Source: an uncultured Prevotellaceae bacterium | Lineage (GTDB): Bacteria > Bacteroidota > Bacteroidia > Bacteroidales > Bacteroidaceae | NCBI GenBank assembly: GCA_900317305.1 | Contig: ONGG01000012.1 | Span: 33,959 to 97,958 of the forward strand | DNA length: 64,000 nt | Direction: 5' to 3' | In this document: positions 25,756 through 34,121 of the stretch, one piece after another | Layout: each line of letters opens with the position of its first letter | Position numbering within the stretch: the stretch's first letter is position 1 | Position numbers and translations under genes: made by a program | The notes under the pieces: model-generated | What the model was told of the DNA's origin: nothing | The model's database searches: none | Seen by the model: the letters and a program-made list of their open reading frames with translations, nothing else

Positions 25756-26706
25756 TTATTTCCGCATCTTGTAGAACGACAGGCCAATGGCTGATATAGC
25801 GACTGTCGTCAGTAAGGTACTGCCCTTGATCAACTCTGCGATACCCATCAGCGTTGCGATACCCGCAACCGATACAGCGAGCGCAATGGCAATGACGGTC
25901 AGAATGACTAAAATCCTGTACGAAATGTTGATTTTCCCCCTTTGATGCAATATGCCTAATAGGAATATGGCAATTGCCATGATAAATGCCACACCATTGA
26001 GGCCTTTCAGCAGACCGAGCCAGCCAGTACCCGCACTGTTGATCACGTTCATGGTCGTTCCAACCAGGAAGAGGCTGCCTGCAAGACCAAAGAGGGAATA
26101 GCCTATGATGGTGGTCCATTTTCCACCAAGCCTGCGAGGCTTGCCGGTTGCAGGGTCGATGGCCTGGCCGTTATACTTGAACTTGATCACCAACCAGCGT
26201 ACAAGAACGGGTATCATAAGGGTCAGGGTCAAGATGATAAATATGAATACCTCACTTCTTGTTCTCCCGATGAACATCTGCAGGAAGAATGCTGTCAGGA
26301 AAATGAGTGTTGCGATGCTTCCCCATTTGATGTTCTTCGAGTATTGCGACTCTCTTTCCACAAGGGTCTTCAGGTCATAAGAGCCGTAATCCTCCTTCTT
26401 TGTCTGCCTTAGGATGACGAACCTGAAAATCAGTGAAGCCACCCAATACACACTCAGCAATATGATGCCAAATAGTGTCAGACGGCTATTTGCCCAGGCC
26501 CACCACGCCAATACGGGTACAGAGATGAGATTACCCCAAATAATAGCCTCCTTGATATTCTTGCGCATATCGGCAAATTTGCGGTACATGGCCTCGCGAA
26601 TCTGCTCATCCGACACAATCTCTTGGCCATCGAGCCTCTCGTCCATCAGGATGTATGTGGCTTTCAATTCCTCCAACTCATGGAGCTCTTTCATATTCTC
26701 TGACAT
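25756..26706 (-). CDS. Polytopic membrane protein paired with an ECF sigma factor
   Basis: 316 residues from ATG 26706; the longer frame starting inside the sigma gene is rejected. A cytoplasmic N-terminus of about 70 residues (MKELHELEELKATYILMDER, acidic, helical) is followed by about eight membrane helices (from residue 72, AIIWGNLISVPVLAWWAW, to the end). Only 13 nt separate it from the sigma-factor gene, so it is a candidate membrane-bound regulator (anti-sigma-like) of that sigma factor; it has no recognisable zinc anti-sigma motif, and the role is inference. Confidence 0.75.
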   Translation of the reverse strand: MSENMKELHELEELKATYILMDERLDGQEIVSDEQIREAMYRKFADMRKNIKEAIIWGNLISVPVLAWWAWANSRLTLFGIILLSVYWVASLIFRFVILRQTKKEDYGSYDLKTLVERESQYSKNIKWGSIATLIFLTAFFLQMFIGRTRSEVFIFIILTLTLMIPVLVRWLVIKFKYNGQAIDPATGKPRRLGGKWTTIIGYSLFGLAGSLFLVGTTMNVINSAGTGWLGLLKGLNGVAFIMAIAIFLLGILHQRGKINISYRILVILTVIAIALAVSVAGIATLMGIAELIKGSTLLTTVAISAIGLSFYKMRK

Positions 26707-26719
26707 AGCTTTGCGGTTT

Positions 26720-27202
26720 TTAATGGTTTGACATTGATTTGAGTTGTTCCTTGATGCGGAACAGCCGGCTTGTGACAGCCGAGGTGGAGATGCCAACTAT
26801 GGCGGCAATCTCATCATAACTCATGCTCTCCAGCCAAAGAAGAATGATGGCGCGGTCGAACAGTTCAAGGCGGTTGATTCTGTCGTAGAGCATCTTGACC
26901 TGCCGCCCAACCTCATTGGATTCACTCAAAACATCCTTGTCGATAAGCAGCGGAACGGTTGGTACATTCCGTTTCTTGCCTCGCTCCACTTTGCAGCAGG
27001 TGTTCAGGCTGACGCGCCATATCCACGTCTTGAGACTGCTGTCGCCGCGGAACTTGGCATAGCCTTTCCAGAGGTTGACCAACACTTCCTGGAAGAGGTC
27101 ATCCACATAAGTGGGATTGTCTGAGAAAAAGTAACATACCGTATAGATGGTCTTACGGTACTCTCTGACCAATTTGGTGAATTCTAATTCAATCTCATTC
27201 AT
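26720..27202 (-). CDS. ECF-type RNA polymerase sigma factor
   Basis: 160 residues. Sigma region 2 is VDDLFQEVLVNLWKGYAKF and the following SSLKTWIWRVSLNTC (about 35-70); region 4 with its helix-turn-helix is MSYDEIAAIVGISTSAVTSR (about 128-147). No region 3, as is normal for ECF factors. It is co-transcribed with the membrane protein downstream. Targets are unknown; the AT-rich gap 27203-27317 would hold its promoter, but I see no primary-consensus site there, which would fit autoregulation. Confidence 0.92.
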   Translation of the reverse strand: MNEIELEFTKLVREYRKTIYTVCYFFSDNPTYVDDLFQEVLVNLWKGYAKFRGDSSLKTWIWRVSLNTCCKVERGKKRNVPTVPLLIDKDVLSESNEVGRQVKMLYDRINRLELFDRAIILLWLESMSYDEIAAIVGISTSAVTSRLFRIKEQLKSMSNH

Positions 27203-27317
27203 CTTTTTTTGGAGTTAGTTCAAACAGTTAGTACCCCAAATCGAAAATTCCTTTCGAGAAAAATGATTTTTTTTCAGAAAAAATGTCACTCCATTAAAAA
27301 TACTTCCATTTATGGCA

Positions 27318-27662
27318 CTAATCCGTCACTACCTCTTTGAAATGCTCACCGCCCCACTCAACAAGTGCCATGATGGCAGGCATCAATGACTTGCCCGTTT
27401 CCGTCAGCGAGTATTCCACACGGGGTGGAACCTCAGGGAACACCTCACGATGGACGAGATGGCTCTGCTCCAACCGTTTCAACGTCTGCGAGAGCATCTT
27501 TTGAGAACAGTCAGTCATCAGACGGCGAATCTCATTGAAACGCAATACACCCGTCTCGCTCCTGTGGAGCATGAAGAGCACCAACATCGACCACTTGTCA
27601 CCGAAGCGACTCACCACTTGCCTGATGGGACAGGCCAAATACTCAGCTTTGATATCTGCCAT
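27318..27662 (-). CDS. HxlR-family transcriptional regulator
   Basis: 114 residues from ATG 27662 (MADIKAEYLACPIRQVVSRF); a longer frame to 27692 would overlap the operator. Winged-helix HxlR fold: Cys 11 in the near-invariant CPI motif, GDKWSMLVLFML (helix 2), FNEIRRLMTDCSQKMLSQTL (recognition region, Cys 52), and the wing VPPRVEYSLTETG. HxlR proteins of the YodB/HypR type sense electrophiles or disulfide stress through such a Cys. Divergent from the cupin-macrodomain-sirtuin operon, which it probably controls together with its own gene. Confidence 0.92.
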   Translation of the reverse strand: MADIKAEYLACPIRQVVSRFGDKWSMLVLFMLHRSETGVLRFNEIRRLMTDCSQKMLSQTLKRLEQSHLVHREVFPEVPPRVEYSLTETGKSLMPAIMALVEWGGEHFKEVVTD

Positions 27663-27679
27663 AACCTTGAATTTTTCAA

Positions 27680-27708
27680 CAAAGGTAACCAATAGTTATC
27701 AAGTAACT
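27680..27708 (-). promoter_or_regulatory. Promoter and palindromic operator of the HxlR gene
   Basis: On the minus strand the -7 box TACCTTTG is at 27687-27680. Immediately upstream the palindrome AGTTA-N5-TAACT spans 27694-27708, inside the spacer between the -7 and -33 positions, where a bound dimer would block polymerase. Confidence 0.6.
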
Positions 27709-27773
27709 GTTTTGCACTTTGTTAATCTTCGTTAAAGTCGTTTCCTGACAAGTCCGATGCCTTCACAATTCCT

Positions 27774-27839
27774 ACTTTTTGGTAACTATCCCACCAAAAA
27801 GTGCCTTCTTGCAAAGTTGGTTTTTCCATATTACCTTTG
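27774..27839 (+). promoter_or_regulatory. Inverted repeat and -7 box ahead of the cupin operon
   Basis: A 10-bp perfect inverted repeat (ACTTTTTGGT 27774-27783 and ACCAAAAAGT 27793-27802) lies 30 nt before TACCTTTG (27832-27839), the same -7 sequence used by the divergent HxlR gene. The loop contains AACTAT, similar to part of the AGTTA/TAACT operator. The -33 position is poor (CTTG), which suggests activation or derepression. Confidence 0.5.
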
Positions 27840-27879
27840 CATCGTAAAAACAAACAAATAACATTAAAACAATAGAATC

Positions 27880-28335
27880 ATGAGACAGATTGAGACAATT
27901 GCAACAGGCAAGAATTTTAGCGCAGTGAGCGTGGGGTTGATGAACGAGATTATCGAGCATGTGCTGCCGATGGGTCCCGAAGTGACCATCCAGGGCAAGG
28001 TGTTTGTTGGACAGGCCGTGGGTGCCACGGGCAGCGAACTGTCATTCCAGACATTGGTTCCCGGTCAGGACAGCGGTTTCCTGCACACGCATAAGACGCA
28101 CGAGGAACTGTATATTATCCTTAAAGGTGAAGGCCAGTATCAAGTAGATGGTGAGATCTTCCCCGTAGGCGAGGGCACCATCATCCGCGTGGCTCCCAAT
28201 GGCAAGCGTGCGTTGAAGAACACCGGCACTGAGAACATGACGATGCTCTGCATCCAGTACAAGGCTAATGCCTTCACCGAGGCCGACAGCCCCATGACCG
28301 ACGGTGTAATTCTTCAGGAAGAACTGAAATGGTAA
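27880..28335 (+). CDS. Cupin-domain protein
   Basis: 151 residues, a single cupin barrel. The first cupin motif is FLHTHKTHEELYIILKGEG with His 69, His 71 and Glu 75 as likely metal ligands; the second motif (VAPNGKRALKN) lacks the usual His, so the site is incomplete. Cupins of this kind are often found with redox regulators. First gene of the operon; its last codons overlap the macrodomain start by 7 nt (ATGGTAA). Function in the system is unknown, possibly a quencher or a sensor of small electrophiles. Confidence 0.85.
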   Translation: MRQIETIATGKNFSAVSVGLMNEIIEHVLPMGPEVTIQGKVFVGQAVGATGSELSFQTLVPGQDSGFLHTHKTHEELYIILKGEGQYQVDGEIFPVGEGTIIRVAPNGKRALKNTGTENMTMLCIQYKANAFTEADSPMTDGVILQEELKW

Positions 28336-29075
28336 GGGACCGGCTGGAGAATCTCAAGGAAATCATTCAGTATCTGATGGCTGATTCACATATCAGTCAT
28401 CAGATACCCCATACATTGGAAGAGCGGAAGACGATGATGCGGGCACTGATGAACGTTTGGATTCCCAAGCCTATCGATACGGCTTTTCTGACGGCACAAG
28501 ATGCCGAGTTGCAGATGCAACGCGAGGAAAAAGGCGTGGCGACTCCTACCGGCGATGGCTTGCAAATATGGCAAGGCGACATCACCCGCCTGAAAGTGGA
28601 TGCCATCGTGAACGCCGCCAACGCACAGGCCTTGGGCTGTTGGTCGCCTCTGCACAACTGCATCGACAATTGCATCCACTCCGCTGCGGGCATCCAACTG
28701 CGCAAGGAGTGTGCCGACATCATGCAGGGGCGTCTTCTGGATACGGGCGATGCCATCATCACACAGGGCTATAACCTGCCCGCCAAGCACGTCATCCACA
28801 CCGTCGGACCGATCATCGAGAGCGGATGGCCTACCGAACATCAAAAGCAACAGCTGGCCCAATGCTATCGCAGTTGCCTTGACCTGGCTGAGAAGCACCA
28901 CCTTCAAAGCATAGCTTTCTGCTGCATCTCGACGGGTGTGTTCCATTTTCCTAATGAGCTTGCGGCAGAGATAGCCGTCAAAACCGTCAAGGAGTATCCT
29001 CTACAATCGCTCAAAACCATCGTATTCAATGTTTTCCTCGACAAAGACCGTGACATCTACCAACGACTGGTCTGA
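28329..29075 (+). CDS. Zinc-containing macrodomain ADP-ribose hydrolase
   Basis: 248 residues. An N-terminal helical extension (about 1-70), then a macrodomain: QIWQGDITRLKVDAIVNAAN (about 79-98), the zinc loop GCWSPLHNCIDNCIHSAAG with Cys 104, His 109 and Cys 111, and the phosphate loop CCISTGVFHFPNE (about 198-210). This is the class found next to SirTM sirtuins in Staphylococcus and Streptococcus, which removes mono-ADP-ribose added by SirTM. Overlaps the cupin by 7 nt and the sirtuin by 47 nt, so the three are translationally coupled. Confidence 0.93.
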   Translation: MVRDRLENLKEIIQYLMADSHISHQIPHTLEERKTMMRALMNVWIPKPIDTAFLTAQDAELQMQREEKGVATPTGDGLQIWQGDITRLKVDAIVNAANAQALGCWSPLHNCIDNCIHSAAGIQLRKECADIMQGRLLDTGDAIITQGYNLPAKHVIHTVGPIIESGWPTEHQKQQLAQCYRSCLDLAEKHHLQSIAFCCISTGVFHFPNELAAEIAVKTVKEYPLQSLKTIVFNVFLDKDRDIYQRLV

Positions 29076-29898
29076 ACGCATCGCAAAGACCCGTCGACTG
29101 ATTGCCGAAGCCGACCATGTTATCATCGGGGCGGGGGCAGGACTCTCGGCTGCCGCAGGACTGGAATATTCAGGAGAGGTATTCGAACATGAGTTCCGTG
29201 AATGGATTCTCCGATACGGCATCACCGACCTCTACAGCTCATCATTCTATCCCTTCGAAACGGAGGAGGAGCGCTGGGCATATTGGGCAAAACATATCTG
29301 GTTTGCCCGCTATCAGCCAGAGGCGAAGCCGTTCTACAAACAACTATTGTCGCTCGTCGAGGACAAAGACTACTTCGTCATCACCACCAATGTGGACGGG
29401 CAGTTCGAAAAGGCGGGGTTCAACCCTCACCGCATCTTCGCCACACAAGGCGACTATGCCTTTTTCCAACCCGCTGACGGCTCGCCCAAGGAACTGTATC
29501 CCAACAAGCAATGGGTGGAACAGGCTCTGCCGGCCATCCACGACTGCCGCATACCCACACAGCTGATACCACGTACGCCCGATGGCAAGCCTGTAGCCAT
29601 GAATCTCCGATGCGATGACACTTTCGTGGAGGACAAGCATTGGTATGAGCAGGCCGACCGCTACAGTCAGTTTATCGAAAAGTCCTATGACAAACGACTT
29701 CTGCTTCTGGAGTTCGGGGTGGGCTTCAACACGCCCATCATCATCCGTTTCCCCTTCGAGCGCATGGCAGCACAGTTTCCCCAAACCTCACTGATACGCT
29801 TCAACCGCGATTATCCTCAACTGATGATGCCAGCCGCCACCAACCACTTCACGGCGTTCACGGAAAGCCTGACGGCAATTCTCCACGACATCCTGTAA
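29029..29898 (+). CDS. SirTM-class sirtuin, predicted ADP-ribosyltransferase
   Basis: 289 residues. NAD-binding motifs GAGAGLSAAAG (34-44) and TTNVDGQFEKAG (119-130) are intact. The catalytic His of deacetylase sirtuins is replaced: FATQGDYAFFQ has Gln 140 at that site, the hallmark of class M sirtuins, which transfer ADP-ribose and do not deacetylate. The small domain has NLRCDDTFVED, typical of the class. The start at 29029 overlaps the macrodomain gene by 47 nt; an in-frame GTG at 29050 is an alternative. In studied operons the target is a lipoylated GcvH-L protein; no such gene is in this window. Confidence 0.93.
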   Translation: MFSSTKTVTSTNDWSERIAKTRRLIAEADHVIIGAGAGLSAAAGLEYSGEVFEHEFREWILRYGITDLYSSSFYPFETEEERWAYWAKHIWFARYQPEAKPFYKQLLSLVEDKDYFVITTNVDGQFEKAGFNPHRIFATQGDYAFFQPADGSPKELYPNKQWVEQALPAIHDCRIPTQLIPRTPDGKPVAMNLRCDDTFVEDKHWYEQADRYSQFIEKSYDKRLLLLEFGVGFNTPIIIRFPFERMAAQFPQTSLIRFNRDYPQLMMPAATNHFTAFTESLTAILHDIL

Positions 29899-29976
29899 AT
29901 AATTTACGCCTGCATTCCCTACATCAATTGTTCTCCTAGGTTTTTCCCGCCTTTCCGTTAATAAATCCGAATAAAT

Positions 29977-30007
29977 TTTGCTATGTTGCCGTTTTGCAGT
30001 ATTTTTG
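29977..30007 (+). promoter_or_regulatory. Promoter of the ABC-F gene
   Basis: TTTG (29977-29980), 19-nt spacer, TATTTTTG (30000-30007), an exact consensus match; about 45 nt of leader before ATG 30057. Confidence 0.8.
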
Positions 30008-30056
30008 CATCTTAAACATTCAAAACGACAGCCCCATTGGGGGTTACGCAACATAT

Positions 30057-31997
30057 ATGATTTCCGTAGAAGCACTCAAGGTTGAATTTGGGGTGAAGCC
30101 CCTCTTCCACGACGCCAGTTTCGTTATCAACGACCGCGACCGCATTGCCCTCGTTGGAAAGAATGGCGCCGGAAAGTCGACCCTCCTCAAAATCCTTTGC
30201 GGACAGCAGAAACCCACGTCAGGAACGGTGGCCATACCCTCCGACACCACCATCGGCTATCTGCCACAGGTGATGGTGCTGCAAGACGACACCACCGTGC
30301 GCGAGGAGGCACGCAAGGCGTTTGCTGGCAACCTACGGATGAAGGAGCGTATTGATGCCATGGAGCGCGAATTGGGCGAGCGCACCGACTATGAGAGCGA
30401 GGCCTACAATGCCCTTGTGGAGCGGTTCACCCAGGAGCACGACCGCTACCTGATGATGGGTGGAGGCAACTACGAGGCCGAACTGGAGCGCACGCTCACC
30501 GGTCTGGGCTTCGTCCGCGACGACCTGGAGCGGCCCACCGCCGAGTTCAGTGGTGGGTGGCGTATGCGCATCGAGTTGGCGAAAATCCTCCTGCAGCGGC
30601 CCGACGTGCTCTTGCTCGATGAGCCCACCAACCACCTCGATATCGAGAGCATACAGTGGCTCGAGCAATTTCTCGCCACCTCGTCGAGTGCTGTGGTGCT
30701 GGTGAGCCACGACCGGGCGTTCATCAACAACGTCACCAACCGCACGATAGAGATTACCTGCGGACAGATTGTCGACTATAAGGTGAAATACGACCAGTAT
30801 GTGGTGCTGCGTCAGGAACGGCGCGAGCAGCAACTGCGTGCCTATGAGAACCAGCAGAAGGAGATTGCCGATATCAAGGACTTCATCGAGCGGTTCCGCT
30901 ATAAACCCACCAAGGCCGTGCAGGTGCAGAGCCGCATCAAGCAGTTGGCCAAAATCGTGCCCATAGAGATTGACGAGGTCGACCGGTCGGCCATGCACCT
31001 GAAGTTCCCGCCATGTCTGCGTAGTGGCGACTTCCCCGTCATTTGCGATGAGGTGCGCAAGGACTATGGCCACCACACCGTATTCGAGGGCGTGACGTTC
31101 ACCATCCGCCGTGGCGAGAAGGTGGCCTTCGTGGGCAAAAACGGCGAGGGCAAGTCGACCCTTGTGAAATGCATCATGGGCGAGATACCATTCGACGGCA
31201 ACCTGAAGATAGGGCATAACGTGCAGATTGGCTATTTCGCGCAGAACCAGGCCCAGTTGCTCGACGAGAGCAAGACAGTATACGACACCATCGACTATGT
31301 GGCCAAGGGCGATGTGCGGCTGCGCATCAACGATATCCTCGGCGCCTTCATGTTTGGTGGCGAGGCCTCGGAGAAGAAGGTGAAGGTGCTCAGCGGTGGC
31401 GAGCGCAGCAGGCTCGCCATGATCAGGCTTCTGCTTGAGCCCGTCAACCTCCTCATCCTCGACGAGCCCACCAACCATCTCGATATGCCTTCGAAAGACG
31501 TACTCAAGGAGGCTATCCGGGCTTTCGACGGCACGGCCATCATCGTCTCACACGACCGTGAGTTCCTCGACGGATTGGTAAGCAAGGTCTATGAGTTTGG
31601 CGGTGGGCAAGTGCGTGAGCATCTCGGTGGCATCTACGACTTCCTCAGGGGACGTAACATCGAATCACTCAACCAGTTGGGCTCTTCCTCGCCTGTGACT
31701 GAGAAGACCGAGAAACCTGAGCCACAACCTGTCTCCGAGAACAAGCAGAACTATGCCGAGCGGCGGGAACAGCAGAAACGCCTGCGCAAACTCGAGAAAG
31801 AGGTGAAGGCTTCGGAAAGCAAGATCGAGGAGATGGAGCAACGACTCAAACAACTCGATGCCACCCTGTGCACCCCGGAGGGCGCTTCAGACATGCAACT
31901 TGTCAGCGAATATACCTCTACCAAACGTGCCCTCGACGACGAGGTGACACGCTGGGAACAACTCGCCGAACTCCTGGAGGAAATGCAACAACCATAA
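30057..31997 (+). CDS. ABC-F family ATPase
   Basis: 646 residues from ATG 30057. Two ABC domains without membrane segments: first Walker A GKNGAGKSTLLK, signature FSGGWRMRIELAK, Walker B LLLDEPTNHLDIES; second Walker A GKNGEGKSTLVK, signature LSGGERSRLAMIR, Walker B LLILDEPTNHLDMPS. A charged linker (QERREQQLRAYENQQKEIAD) joins them and a C-terminal coiled coil (about 575-645) follows, as in Uup/YdiF-type proteins. ABC-F proteins bind the ribosomal E site and act on stalled translation; some give antibiotic resistance, but this one looks like a housekeeping member. 24 nt before the M13 gene. Confidence 0.95.
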   Translation: MISVEALKVEFGVKPLFHDASFVINDRDRIALVGKNGAGKSTLLKILCGQQKPTSGTVAIPSDTTIGYLPQVMVLQDDTTVREEARKAFAGNLRMKERIDAMERELGERTDYESEAYNALVERFTQEHDRYLMMGGGNYEAELERTLTGLGFVRDDLERPTAEFSGGWRMRIELAKILLQRPDVLLLDEPTNHLDIESIQWLEQFLATSSSAVVLVSHDRAFINNVTNRTIEITCGQIVDYKVKYDQYVVLRQERREQQLRAYENQQKEIADIKDFIERFRYKPTKAVQVQSRIKQLAKIVPIEIDEVDRSAMHLKFPPCLRSGDFPVICDEVRKDYGHHTVFEGVTFTIRRGEKVAFVGKNGEGKSTLVKCIMGEIPFDGNLKIGHNVQIGYFAQNQAQLLDESKTVYDTIDYVAKGDVRLRINDILGAFMFGGEASEKKVKVLSGGERSRLAMIRLLLEPVNLLILDEPTNHLDMPSKDVLKEAIRAFDGTAIIVSHDREFLDGLVSKVYEFGGGQVREHLGGIYDFLRGRNIESLNQLGSSSPVTEKTEKPEPQPVSENKQNYAERREQQKRLRKLEKEVKASESKIEEMEQRLKQLDATLCTPEGASDMQLVSEYTSTKRALDDEVTRWEQLAELLEEMQQP

Positions 31998-32021
31998 AAT
32001 AACCAAAACCCGAAATATCTT

Positions 32022-34061
32022 ATGAAAATCAAGACAATCTTATCGATTATGGCAATAACAACAGCCTCTCTCCCTGCCTTCGGACAAGGTGCCCTCAAGT
32101 CGGGTATACCACTGAGCAACCTCGACCGCTCCGTCAGTCCTGGCGAGGATTTCTACCAGTTTGCCTGTGGTGGATGGGTGAAGAACAATCCCCTTCCTGC
32201 CGCCTATTCGCGTTTCGGCAGCTTCGACCGCTTGCAGCAAGACAACAACGAGCGTATCAACGGCATCCTCACCGAACTGGGCAACAAGCACTACGCCAAA
32301 GGCACCGTGGAGCAGAAACTCAGCGATTTCTACAAACTCGCCATGGACTCCGTCAGGCGCAACCGTGAGGGCGTGAAGCCCATCATGCCCGTCATCAAGG
32401 AGGTGGAGAAGGCCAAGACCAAGTATGCCCTGCAGCAGTTGCAGAAGAAGTATGCTGCCTTCGGATATGGCGTGACCTATGGCTCCTATTTCGGTGCCGA
32501 TGAGAAGAACGCCAAGATGAATATCCTCAACGTCAGCCAAAGTGGACTCACACTCGGACAGAAAGAATACTATCTCGATACCGACTCGGCCACCACCGCT
32601 ATCCGTGAGGCCTACAAGAAGCATATCGTCAAGATGTTCGAACTCTTTGGGTTCAGCCACAAGGCCGCATTGCTCAAGATGAACGACGTGCTCTCTATCG
32701 AGACCCGCCTGGCCAAGGTGTCGAAGTCGAGAACAGAGTTGCGCGACGTGGAGGCCAACTACAACAAGATGACCATCGACGAGTTTGAGTCGAAATATCC
32801 CCACCTGCGCCTGAGCGAGTTGATGGAGGCCGAGGGCGTGAAACCCGAGCACATCAAGGAACTTGTGGTGGGGCAGCCCGATTTCTTCGCAGGGGCCAGC
32901 CAACTGGCCAGCGAGTTGACCCCTGGTCAACTGAAGGCATATATGGAATGGGATATCATCAACTCTTGTGCCAACTACCTGAGTGATGACGTCGAGGCCG
33001 AGCATTTCGACTTCTTTGGCAAAGTGATGTCGGGACGCAAGGAGAACCACCCACGCTGGAAACGCGCCACCAACCTGGTGCAAAGCATGATGGGTGAGTC
33101 GCTGGGAAAAATCTATGTGGAGAAGTTCTTCCCCGCTGCCGCCAAAGAGCGTATGGAACGGCTGGTAAGCAACCTGCAGGTGGCCCTCGCCGAGCGTATC
33201 CAGGCACAGGACTGGATGGACACCATCACCAAGCGCAATGCGCTCGACAAACTCAGCACCTTTTATGTGAAGGTGGGCTATCCCAACAAGTGGAAGGATA
33301 TCAGCGGCATGGAGGTCGACCCCTCGAAATCGTTCTGTGAGAATGTGCTCAACTGCCGGAAGTTCTGGGACCAGTGGACCATCGACTACAAAGCCGGAAA
33401 ACCCGTCGACCGCGACGAGTGGCACATGACTCCCCAAACCGTCAACGCCTACTACAACCCCACCACCAACGAGATTTGCTTCCCCGCGGGAATCCTCCAG
33501 GTGCCCTTCTTCGACATGACTGCCGACGATGCCTTCAACTATGGTGCCATTGGTGTGGTCATCGGCCATGAGATGACTCACGGCTTCGACGATCAGGGTC
33601 GTCACTACGACAAGGACGGCAACATGACCGACTGGTGGACTGAGGCCGACGGCAAGAACTTTGCCGAGCGGGCCAACAAATATGCCGACTTCTTCTCGGC
33701 CATCAAGGTGCTTCCCGACCTGAATGCCAATGGCAAGCTCACGCTGGGTGAGAACCTCGCCGACCATGGTGGACTGCAGGTGGCTTTCTACGCCCTGAAG
33801 AACGCCATGCGCGACAATCCCCTTGGCGAGATTGACGGCTTCACGCCCGAGCAGCGCTTCTTCCTGGCCTATGCCGGGGTCTGGGCCAACAACATCACCG
33901 AGGCCGAGATTCGCAGCCGCACGAAGAGCGACCCGCACTCGTTGGGCAAATATCGTGTCAACGGAGCCCTCTCGCATATCGATATGTGGTATGAGGCCTT
34001 CGGCATCCAGCCCACCGACAAGATGTTCGTGCCAAAGAGCGAGCGACTCAGCCTTTGGTAA
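32022..34061 (+). CDS. M13 family metallopeptidase (neprilysin/PepO-like)
   Basis: 679 residues with a signal peptide (cleavage near AFG-QGA). The N-terminal helical M13 domain covers about 30-400 (SPGEDFYQFACGGWVKNN is diagnostic). The catalytic C-terminal part has NAYYNPTTNEICFPAGILQ, the zinc motif VIGHEMTHGFDDQG (two His and Glu) and GENLADHGGLQVAFYAL (third ligand Glu). The end LFVPKSERLSLW is family-like. Acts as a periplasmic oligopeptidase. Follows the ABC-F gene closely on the same strand. Confidence 0.95.
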   Translation: MKIKTILSIMAITTASLPAFGQGALKSGIPLSNLDRSVSPGEDFYQFACGGWVKNNPLPAAYSRFGSFDRLQQDNNERINGILTELGNKHYAKGTVEQKLSDFYKLAMDSVRRNREGVKPIMPVIKEVEKAKTKYALQQLQKKYAAFGYGVTYGSYFGADEKNAKMNILNVSQSGLTLGQKEYYLDTDSATTAIREAYKKHIVKMFELFGFSHKAALLKMNDVLSIETRLAKVSKSRTELRDVEANYNKMTIDEFESKYPHLRLSELMEAEGVKPEHIKELVVGQPDFFAGASQLASELTPGQLKAYMEWDIINSCANYLSDDVEAEHFDFFGKVMSGRKENHPRWKRATNLVQSMMGESLGKIYVEKFFPAAAKERMERLVSNLQVALAERIQAQDWMDTITKRNALDKLSTFYVKVGYPNKWKDISGMEVDPSKSFCENVLNCRKFWDQWTIDYKAGKPVDRDEWHMTPQTVNAYYNPTTNEICFPAGILQVPFFDMTADDAFNYGAIGVVIGHEMTHGFDDQGRHYDKDGNMTDWWTEADGKNFAERANKYADFFSAIKVLPDLNANGKLTLGENLADHGGLQVAFYALKNAMRDNPLGEIDGFTPEQRFFLAYAGVWANNITEAEIRSRTKSDPHSLGKYRVNGALSHIDMWYEAFGIQPTDKMFVPKSERLSLW

Positions 34062-34075
34062 ACCGAATCAACCAT

Positions 34076-34102
34076 GCCGCCATCCCATCAAGGGATGGTG
34101 GC
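34076..34102 (+). terminator. Hairpin between the M13 gene and metA
   Basis: GCCGCCATCCC (34076-34086) pairs with GGGATGGTGGC (34092-34102) with one G-T pair; followed by TAAAAATAATTT, not a pure U tract. Terminator or leader hairpin of metA. Confidence 0.5.
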
Positions 34103-34121
34103 TAAAAATAATTTGTAGCAC

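Noticed and set aside
32040-33977. 645-residue open frame antisense to the M13 peptidase gene
   Set aside because: It is an out-of-frame shadow of a strongly supported gene; the antisense product has no recognisable domain and the high GC at third codon positions explains the long open frame. The same applies to the antisense frames at 17147-18394, 19419-20618, 42319-43695 and 55035-56846.
34062-34121. SAM-responsive riboswitch in front of metA
   Set aside because: The 60-nt gap holds only one simple hairpin; it is too short and lacks the conserved core of known SAM riboswitches.
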